NCBI RefSeq assembly: GCF_004331485.1
Contig: NZ_SJKD01000002.1
Span: 620,001-684,000 of the forward strand
Length of the DNA: 64,000 nt
Origin: Kribbella capetownensis
Lineage (GTDB): Bacteria; Actinomycetota; Actinomycetes; Propionibacteriales; Kribbellaceae
Direction of reading: 5' to 3'
This document shows, in pieces, positions 58,167-64,000 of the stretch; within the stretch, counting starts at the first letter, position 1; each line of letters begins with the position of its first letter. Made by a program: the position numbers and the translations under genes. The notes beneath the pieces were generated by a model. It was not told where the DNA came from, did no database searches, and saw nothing but the letters and a program-made list of their open reading frames with translations.

Positions 58167-59288
58167 TCAGGCGGCGAGACGATCGACCTGGTGAGTTGCG
58201 CCCGGGTTGGTGAACGTCAGGAGGTTGTGGGCTTCGGATTCGATAGCGATCCAGGCGCTGCGGGTCAGGGGGACGAAGGGGGCTATTTCGAGGGTGGCCT
58301 GAGATTTTGTGGCTTGGGTGAGTTTCCACAGCGCTTTTGCTTGGCCGTTGTGGAGGACTGAGCCTTTGGTCAGGGCTTCTTGGAGGGTCAGGGATTGGCG
58401 GGTGGGGGTGTCTATCCAGCGGGTTCGGTTGGCGTGGGATAGGAGGAGGTTGTCGAATTCGGGGAGGAAGCGGGTGGGGGCTTCTATGTCTTCGGTGGGG
58501 AGGGGGATGGTGGGGAGGTCGTAGAGGGTTCGGCCGGTGGTGGCGTCGGTGTAGGGGCGGAGGTCCAGGCGGTCGAAGATCTCGGTGAGGCGGGTGAGGC
58601 CGGACCAGGTTTGGGCGTCCGCGACCGAGGCGGGGCCGTATGCGGCCAGGTAGCGCAGGACGAGGCGCTCGAGGGACGGGACCGGGTCGGTGGAGGCGGC
58701 GGGGTCGACGGGGGAGTTGAGCCAGAGGTCGGCGGTGGACATGGCGGGGTTGCCGCCCTTGCCCCAGATGCCGCGGGGTGGGGTCTGGATGGTGGGGAGC
58801 AGGCAGCGTACGGCGTGGGCCAGCGCGGCTGGTTCGCGGTCGGGCCAGAGCGGGCCGAGGTGCTCACGCAGTTGTACGGCGGTCGCCGGGCCGGCGGTCA
58901 TGCGGTCGATGCCGGCTCGCAGTACGGCGCCGATGTCGAGACCCTCGAGGCGATGCCGGCCGTACGTCATGTTCTGGAACACTTCCCGCTCGAGCCGCGG
59001 CTGGATCAGCGGCCGGAATGCGAGGAAGTCACGGCTCGACATCAGGTGGATCGTCGCCCGCATCATCGAACCCCGGACCACCTGCCGCTCCTCCAGCAGT
59101 TTGGCGAGTTCCTCCGGCTGGAAGGACCGCAGCCGTGTCCACAATCCGACGTACGGCGCCAGTGGTGACTGCGCCTGCATGCCGACGAGATGCTCGATCG
59201 CCTCCAGCGCGGTCGCGTCCCGGCGTTCGAGCAGCCACTGCCGCTCCAGGGTGGCGCGATTCAGGGCCTGCAGGCTCAGCTTGGTCAT
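58167..59288 (-). CDS. Winged-helix AlkZ/YcaQ-family DNA glycosylase-like protein
   Basis: The 373-residue protein has tandem winged-helix domains of the HTH_42 type. The mark of this family is the QxQ motif seen here in EHLVGMQAQSPLAPYVGLW near residue 35, the catalytic pair in AlkZ glycosylases that remove crosslinked or alkylated bases. RGSMMRATIHLMSSRDF and RFLPEFDNLLLSHANRTRW (with the usual FDNLLLSH) also fit. It may repair DNA damaged by a secondary metabolite. ATG 59288. It converges on the small membrane gene. Confidence 0.87.
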   Translation of the reverse strand: MTKLSLQALNRATLERQWLLERRDATALEAIEHLVGMQAQSPLAPYVGLWTRLRSFQPEELAKLLEERQVVRGSMMRATIHLMSSRDFLAFRPLIQPRLEREVFQNMTYGRHRLEGLDIGAVLRAGIDRMTAGPATAVQLREHLGPLWPDREPAALAHAVRCLLPTIQTPPRGIWGKGGNPAMSTADLWLNSPVDPAASTDPVPSLERLVLRYLAAYGPASVADAQTWSGLTRLTEIFDRLDLRPYTDATTGRTLYDLPTIPLPTEDIEAPTRFLPEFDNLLLSHANRTRWIDTPTRQSLTLQEALTKGSVLHNGQAKALWKLTQATKSQATLEIAPFVPLTRSAWIAIESEAHNLLTFTNPGATHQVDRLAA

Positions 59289-59450
59289 GGCGGGATCCTC
59301 TCCTGTCCGTCGGGTTCGACGATAGGAGAAGAAGCGGCCAGCTTCAGTCCTCTATTCACCAGCAAGGTTTTCCCTTGCGGCGCCGGAATGGCGGGAAGTT
59401 CCGCTTCCCAGCGGGTGCCCGGGCGAACTAGGGTCTCGACGGATCGTAGT

Positions 59451-59467
59451 TGTTGCATCACGCAACA
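59451..59467. promoter_or_regulatory. Palindrome upstream of the metalloprotease gene
   Basis: TGTTGC-atcac-GCAACA, 32 nt before the start at 59500. A possible operator or part of the promoter; nothing identifies its binder. Confidence 0.35.
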
Positions 59468-59499
59468 CGAACGGGTTCGTCAACTGTGGGAGGGAACGT

Positions 59500-60960
59500 A
59501 TGACGAAACGCCGCAAGGCGGTCGTGGCCGTCACCGCCGGACTGGCCACCATTTCGCTCGGGCTGTCCGTCACCAGCGCCGCGGGGGCCGCGCCGGAGAC
59601 CACGACCCTGGGCAACCTGAAGTTGATCAGGACCAAGACGTCGCTGCTCGGCAAGCACTACTGGTACCAGCAGACCTTCAAGGGCCTGCCCGTCGTCAAC
59701 GGGTACTACGCCAAGCACGAGACCAAGGGCGGCGGCGTCGAGATCGCCGACGGCCGGGACGCCATACCGGCGAATCTGGACGTGTCGGTGAAGGTGCCTG
59801 CGGCAACAGCAACGAGCAGCGCGAACAGCGTGGTCAGTGCTCGCGCTACCCGGGCCCGGATCGCCGGGCCGCACAAGGACGCCGTACCGGCGCCGGCCGC
59901 CACCCAGGGCGCGGCCCAGCTCGCCGTCGTCGGCGGCAAGGACGCGCGGGTCGTGTGGAAGGTGACCAGCAAGTCGGCCGAGGGCGTCAGTCAGTCTCTG
60001 GTCGACGCCAAGAGCGGCACCGTGGTCGAGTCGAAGGTGGTCAGCCAGAACATCGACGGCCACGGCTCGGTGTTCGACCCGAACCCGGTGGTCAGCGAGA
60101 AGAACGAGAAGCTGACCGACCAGAACGACAAGAACCAGGACGCCCTGTTCCTGGCGCAGAAGAACGTGATCCTGCGGAACCTGGACGGCTCCGGCAAGCT
60201 CAACGGCACGTATGTGAACATCGCCGACGCCAAGGGCGGGGTCGCACAGAGCAAGAACAACACCTTCGTCTACCAGCGCGCGAACAACAAGTTCGAGCAG
60301 GTGATGGCGTACTACCACGTCAACCAGACGCAGGAGTACATCCACCAACTGGGCTTCACCGAGGTGAACAACGAGTCGCAGGACTTCTCGATCAACACGT
60401 TCGCCGGCGACAACTCGTTCTACTCGCCGGACGACGACATGATCACGATGGGCGAAGGCGGCGTCGACGACGCCGAGGACGCCGAGGTGATCTGGCACGA
60501 GTACGGTCACGCGATGCAGGACGACGTGGTGCCGGGCTTCGGCGCGTCGCTCGAGGCGGGCTCGATGGGTGAGGGCTTCGGCGACTACTGGGCCGTCACC
60601 ATGTCCGAGCCGGTCAGCAAGGGCTTCGAGCTGCCCTGCGTGATGGACTGGGACTCGACGTCGTACACCAGCACCGAGCCGCACTGCCTGCGTCGTACCG
60701 ACACCGGCAAGACCACCGACGACATCGTCGGCGAGGTGCACGACGACGGTGAGATCTGGTCGAACGCGCTCTGGGACATCAACCGGGCGCTCGGCCGGAC
60801 CAAGGCCAACAAGGTGATCCTCGAGGCGACGTTCTTCTACGACCCGGACACGTCGTTCAAGGCCGCGGCACAGGACACCGTCCAGGCCGCCCGGCTGCTC
60901 TACGGCAAGGCCGCCGCGCTGCAGGTGACCGACGCCTTCAAGGCGCGCAAGATCCTCTGA
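59500..60960 (+). CDS. Secreted M36/M4-like zinc metalloprotease
   Basis: The 486-residue protein has a signal peptide (RRKAVVAVTAGLATISLGLS up to AGA), a propeptide of about 150 residues (FTP/PepSY-like: QTFKGLPVVNGYYAKHE), then a thermolysin-like catalytic domain: VIWHEYGHAMQDD (HExxH near 325) and GSMGEGFGDYWAV with the downstream Glu ligand. VHDDGEIWSNALWDINRAL is the conserved segment of the M36 fungalysin group. It would degrade proteins outside the cell. GGGAGG precedes the ATG. Confidence 0.87.
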   Translation: MTKRRKAVVAVTAGLATISLGLSVTSAAGAAPETTTLGNLKLIRTKTSLLGKHYWYQQTFKGLPVVNGYYAKHETKGGGVEIADGRDAIPANLDVSVKVPAATATSSANSVVSARATRARIAGPHKDAVPAPAATQGAAQLAVVGGKDARVVWKVTSKSAEGVSQSLVDAKSGTVVESKVVSQNIDGHGSVFDPNPVVSEKNEKLTDQNDKNQDALFLAQKNVILRNLDGSGKLNGTYVNIADAKGGVAQSKNNTFVYQRANNKFEQVMAYYHVNQTQEYIHQLGFTEVNNESQDFSINTFAGDNSFYSPDDDMITMGEGGVDDAEDAEVIWHEYGHAMQDDVVPGFGASLEAGSMGEGFGDYWAVTMSEPVSKGFELPCVMDWDSTSYTSTEPHCLRRTDTGKTTDDIVGEVHDDGEIWSNALWDINRALGRTKANKVILEATFFYDPDTSFKAAAQDTVQAARLLYGKAAALQVTDAFKARKIL

Positions 60961-60976
60961 CGGTCGCTCCAGGTTG

Positions 60977-61001
60977 TGCGCCCACAACTACTGTGGGCGC
61001 A
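60977..61001. repeat. 10-bp hairpin ending on the SDR start codon
   Basis: TGCGCCCACA and TGTGGGCGCA are exact complements over a 5-nt loop. The last base is the A of the ATG at 61001. It may terminate the metalloprotease transcript and also mask the start of the SDR gene. Confidence 0.6.
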
Positions 61002-61936
61002 TGACCTGGAGTACGGCGGACATCCCCGACCTGACCGGACGACGCGCGCTGGTCACCGGCGCCACCAGCGGGCTTGGGTACGAGACGGCGCTCGAACTGC
61101 TGAGACACGGCGCCGAGGTGCTCATCGGCGCGCGCGATCCGGAGAAGGCCGCCAAGGTCTCCCAAGCACTTGCCGACGCCTCCGGCCGGCAGCCCACCGT
61201 CGTCGAGCTGGACCTGGCCGATCTGGCGAGTGTCGAGCAGGCGGCCGGCAAGCTCACCGCGACGTACGACGCGCTCGATCTGCTCGTGAACAACGCCGGC
61301 GTGATGGCGACGCCGTACCTGCAGACCAAGGACGGTTTCGAGCTCCAGATCGGCACCAACCATCTCGGGCATTTCGCCCTCACCGGCCGCCTGCTGCCGT
61401 TGCTGGTCCAGGCGCCCGCGGCCCGGGTCGTGACGGTCAGCTCGTTCATGCACACGACCGTCCGCGGGATCGCGCAGGCGGACTTCCGGCGGCCCGCCAG
61501 CGGCTACTCCAAGTGGGACGCGTACGGGAAGTCGAAGCTCGCCAACGTGCTCTTCATGCTCGAACTCGAGCGCCGCGCTCGCGCCGCCGGCGTGAAGCTG
61601 CTGAGCGCCGGCGCGCATCCCGGCTACGCGTCCACCCACCTGCAGACCAACGGCCCGGAGCTCGCCGGCCAGCGATTCATGGCCAACGTGATGCGCATCG
61701 GGAACACGCTGTTCGCGCAGTCCGCCGCGATAGGCGCCTGGCCGAGCCTGTACGCCGCGACCAGCCCAGACCTGCCTCCCGGCTCGTACGTCGGCCCCAG
61801 CTTCCTCGGGTTCCGCGGCAAACCGGCGCTCGCGCGTCCCACCCGGACCGCGCGGGACCCTGACCTGGCCCAGCGGCTGTGGCAGTGGTCGATCGAGGCG
61901 ACCGGAGTGGATCCGGCACTCACCGTGCCGAGGTAG
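61001..61936 (+). CDS. SDR oxidoreductase (retinol-dehydrogenase/protochlorophyllide-reductase-like)
   Basis: The 311-residue protein has TGATSGLGYETALELL for NADP binding, LLVNNAGVMATPY, TVSSFMHT with the catalytic Ser, and AYGKSK with Tyr-x3-Lys. The long C-terminus (SAGAHPGYASTHLQTNGPEL) is typical of the RDH/POR-like SDR group. Substrate unknown. The start has no Shine-Dalgarno; a hairpin directly precedes it, so it may be poorly translated or leaderless. Confidence 0.88.
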   Translation: MTWSTADIPDLTGRRALVTGATSGLGYETALELLRHGAEVLIGARDPEKAAKVSQALADASGRQPTVVELDLADLASVEQAAGKLTATYDALDLLVNNAGVMATPYLQTKDGFELQIGTNHLGHFALTGRLLPLLVQAPAARVVTVSSFMHTTVRGIAQADFRRPASGYSKWDAYGKSKLANVLFMLELERRARAAGVKLLSAGAHPGYASTHLQTNGPELAGQRFMANVMRIGNTLFAQSAAIGAWPSLYAATSPDLPPGSYVGPSFLGFRGKPALARPTRTARDPDLAQRLWQWSIEATGVDPALTVPR

Positions 61937-61990
61937 TGACACAGCGACAGCTTTTGGTTACCCTCCAGTAATTCTCGATGGAGGTCCCAC

Positions 61991-63586
61991 GTGCGCAGAC
62001 TCGCAGCCGCCCTCGCTGTCGCCCTTGCCGTTGCGCTCGCCCTGATCACCATCGGTCCGCGCGCCGAGGCCGACCAGTCCGCGCCAGGCTTCAGTACGTC
62101 GTACCAGCGCATCCCCGGCGCGGGCGGGACCGGAATCGGCGCCGTCGTGCTGACGCCGACCGGCCAGGGCGACGGGCCGTTCCCGCTCGTGGTGATGCCG
62201 TCGAGTTGGGGTGTGCCGAACGTCGAGTACGTCGGCCAGGGCGCGAAGCTGGCCAAGTCCGGGTTCCAGGTCATCGCGTACTCGAGTCGCGGCTTCTGGG
62301 ACTCCGGCGGCGGCATCGACATCGCTGGCCCGCCGACCGTCGCCGACGTCAGCAAAGTGATCGACTGGGCCGACCAGCACACGCCGGCCGACACCAGCCG
62401 GGTCGCCGCGGTCGGGATCTCGTACGGCGCGGGCACTTCGCTGCTCGCGAGCGCGCAGGACCCGCGGATCAAGGCGGTCGGCGCGATGAGCGGCTGGGCC
62501 GACCTGATCGCGTCACTCGATCCGAACGACACGGTGGCGCTCCAGTCGGTCGCGGGCCTGCTTGCCCTCGGCAACATCACTGGCCGTCCGGGTCCGGAGA
62601 TGGCCTCGCTGCAGACCAAGTTCGTCACCGGCAACTTCGACGGCGCGATCGCCGAGGCCAAGCAGTTGGCGCCGGTCAGGTCGGCCGCGACGATGGTCGA
62701 CCAGATCAACGCGAACGCGCCGGCGATGTTCCTGGCCAACGCGTTCGAGGACTCGATCTTCCCGCCCTCGCAGTACACGGACTTCTTCACCCGGCTGACC
62801 GGCCCGAAGCGGCTGCTGCTCGCGCACGGCGACCACTCGACCCCTGAGGTGCCCGGCGCGATCGGCCTGCCCAACGAGACCTGGGACGAGCTCGCGGCCT
62901 GGCTGCGGCACTACATCGGCGGCGCGGACAACGGTGCCGACGCCGAGGCGCCGGTCCAGCTGAAGTCGCAACGCGGCGTCTGGCGTGGGTACCCGAACTG
63001 GGCCGCCATCGGGCAGCCGCGTACGGCGTACCTCACCAAGCCGACCGGGTTGTCGCGGACCGGCAGTCTCCAGACAAAGGCCTCGACAGGGTGGACCAGT
63101 CACATCGCCGCTGGCGTCCCGACCCTGGCGGACAGCGGCGTGGTGCTCGTTTCCGGCGCACTGCAAGGGCTTCTGTCGATCCCGACCGCGGTCGCGACTC
63201 CACTCGTGGACAGGTCGTTCGCGGGCGTCTGGTCCGGCCCGGTCTACACCAGTGGCGCGATCGTCAACGGCACACCGAAGCTGCATCTGACGGTCGAGCC
63301 GTCCGGTCCGAACACCTCGCTCTTCGCCTACCTGTACGACGTCAACGCGCTCGGTGTCGGCTCGCTGATCGCGCACAAGCCGTTCACCCTGCGCGACGCG
63401 ACTCCAGGCAAGGCCGTCCCGATCGACCTGAGACTCGAGGCGACCAGTTGGGAGGTCCCGGCCGGCAACCACCTGGTCCTCGTGGTGGACACGGTCGACC
63501 CGCGCTACCTCGGCCGTAGCGTTCTCGGTACGTCGGTCACCTTCAGCTCCCCGTCGAGCGACCCGTCCTGGATCAGCATCTCGTGA
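61991..63586 (+). CDS. Secreted alpha/beta-hydrolase (S15/CocE-like acyl-peptide or ester hydrolase)
   Basis: The 531-residue protein has a signal peptide (RRLAAALAVALAVALALITIG then AEA). The alpha/beta-hydrolase part has the nucleophile elbow VGISYGAGTSLLAS (GxSxG), an acid in NAFEDSIFPPSQY and His in LLAHGDHSTPE. From about residue 330 a beta-rich C-terminal domain of the X-Pro-dipeptidyl-peptidase type follows (FAGVWSGPVYTSGAIVNG, LHLTVEPSGPNTSLFAYLYD). It would cut an ester or peptide outside the cell. GTG start at 61991. Confidence 0.85.
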   Translation: MRRLAAALAVALAVALALITIGPRAEADQSAPGFSTSYQRIPGAGGTGIGAVVLTPTGQGDGPFPLVVMPSSWGVPNVEYVGQGAKLAKSGFQVIAYSSRGFWDSGGGIDIAGPPTVADVSKVIDWADQHTPADTSRVAAVGISYGAGTSLLASAQDPRIKAVGAMSGWADLIASLDPNDTVALQSVAGLLALGNITGRPGPEMASLQTKFVTGNFDGAIAEAKQLAPVRSAATMVDQINANAPAMFLANAFEDSIFPPSQYTDFFTRLTGPKRLLLAHGDHSTPEVPGAIGLPNETWDELAAWLRHYIGGADNGADAEAPVQLKSQRGVWRGYPNWAAIGQPRTAYLTKPTGLSRTGSLQTKASTGWTSHIAAGVPTLADSGVVLVSGALQGLLSIPTAVATPLVDRSFAGVWSGPVYTSGAIVNGTPKLHLTVEPSGPNTSLFAYLYDVNALGVGSLIAHKPFTLRDATPGKAVPIDLRLEATSWEVPAGNHLVLVVDTVDPRYLGRSVLGTSVTFSSPSSDPSWISIS

Positions 63587-63779
63587 TCCTGTCCGCCGCC
63601 CGAGCGGTGACGGCGGTCGCGATCGATGCCCCAGGCAAGCGCACTCTCCAGCACTAGGCGACCCTCGAACCCCGGCACCGGCCCACGCCGGCCCTCTGAG
63701 GCGGGCAGGTTCGGGATGCGAAGTCGTCGCGTCTCACCGATCCTGGTAGGTACTGCCGACCATGGGAGGTGACAGTGCG

Positions 63780-64000
63780 ATGGCCGCTCCCAGCCGAGCG
63801 CTCGCGCCCACCTCGGTAAGCAGGTTCCGGCCGCCCCGCTTCGGGCTGAGCGGTTCACGTCTCGGCGAACCACCGGGTCCGGACGGTGACGCGGCCGCGG
63901 TCGCCACCGTGGACGCGGCGTACCAGGCCGGCATCCGGTTCTTCGACACCTCCCCGGCGTACGGAGAGTCGGAACGACGTCTTGGTACGGCGCTGCAGCG
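63780..64000 (+). CDS. Aldo/keto reductase, N-terminal part (cut by window end)
   Basis: The open 73 residues run off the window. After a basic lead of about 25 residues, GDAAAVATVDAAYQAGIRFF then DTSPAYGESERRLGTAL is the start of an AKR barrel, with the catalytic Asp and Tyr in FDTSPAYG. This shape is like L-fucose/D-threo-aldose dehydrogenase types. GGGAGG precedes the ATG at 63780. Confidence 0.75.
   Translation, partial: MAAPSRALAPTSVSRFRPPRFGLSGSRLGEPPGPDGDAAAVATVDAAYQAGIRFFDTSPAYGESERRLGTALQ

Noticed and set aside
59190..60572. Plus-strand frame of 460 codons overlapping the metalloprotease
   Set aside because: Frame-shifted shadow of the M36-like gene, Arg/Gly-rich throughout.
63505..63873. 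Minus-strand frame of 122 codons near the window end
   Set aside because: It overlaps the ends of a secreted hydrolase and the start of an aldo/keto reductase, and has no motif.
1..64000. CRISPR array or rRNA operon
   Set aside because: No regularly spaced direct repeats with unique spacers and no rRNA-like sequence were seen.

Overview
The window is GC-rich actinomycete DNA, with many GTG starts, 4-nt ATGA/GTGA gene overlaps, mycothiol-type DinB proteins and large secreted hydrolases. Gene content and codon habit fit the Propionibacteriales, and Kribbella or a close relative is my best guess. That is an inference; no rRNA or marker gene proves it.

Region 1 (1-7.5 kb) is accessory DNA next to a tRNA gene with anticodon CAT. 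It carries an SDR plus a 14-TM-type drug exporter, a cut-off YCII gene, a DHFR/RibD-type reductase, a gene-poor stretch with a lectin-like remnant, a 3'-deleted IS3 element, a Ferritin_2 protein with a Tat-like signal and an IS481 remnant. Two separated fragments of one type of tyrosine integrase lie on the minus strand, the N-terminal one directly behind the tRNA. This reads as a decayed tRNA-integrated element.

Region 2 (7.5-35.4 kb) is ordinary chromosomal DNA: tRNA-Asn, a group-2-like sigma-70 factor, an ArsR/SRPBCC pair, exonuclease III, a lipoprotein, aldo/keto reductase, DUF5995, an M50 peptidase, an S41 peptidase with a histone-H1-like tail, the two-subunit aconitase X, PAP2 phosphatase, a SulP-STAS-carbonic anhydrase fusion, an oxidoreductase-SnoaL fusion with its divergent HxlR regulator, a secreted GH27 alpha-galactosidase, and two divergent LysR units.

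Region 3 (35.4-38.8 kb) is a compact phenolic-lipid type cluster: a UbiA prenyltransferase divergent from type III PKS, ICMT-like methyltransferase and FAD hydroxylase. The last three resemble Streptomyces srsA-srsB-srsC in kind and order; the FAD gene carries a one-base frameshift. A run of four stem-loops, two with the same 9-nt loop, fills the following intergenic gap.

Region 4 (39-45 kb) has a PucR regulator divergent from a D-amino-acid-dehydrogenase-like flavoenzyme, a VOC protein, a membrane protein, thioredoxin and an aldo/keto reductase.

Region 5 (45.3-57.7 kb) is a nine-gene, tightly coupled type IV secretion-like locus: two TcpC/VirB8-like proteins, a small two-TM protein, a TcpE/PrgI-like protein, a VirB4-like ATPase, a VirB6-like channel protein, a two-domain peptidoglycan hydrolase, an M48 membrane protease and a VirD4/TraD coupling ATPase. 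It ends in a strong terminator. I see no relaxase, oriT or integrase with it, so it looks like a chromosomal secretion machine rather than a conjugative element.

Region 6 (57.7-64 kb) has a small membrane protein, an AlkZ-like winged-helix protein, an M36-like secreted metalloprotease, an SDR, a secreted alpha/beta hydrolase and the start of another aldo/keto reductase cut by the window edge.
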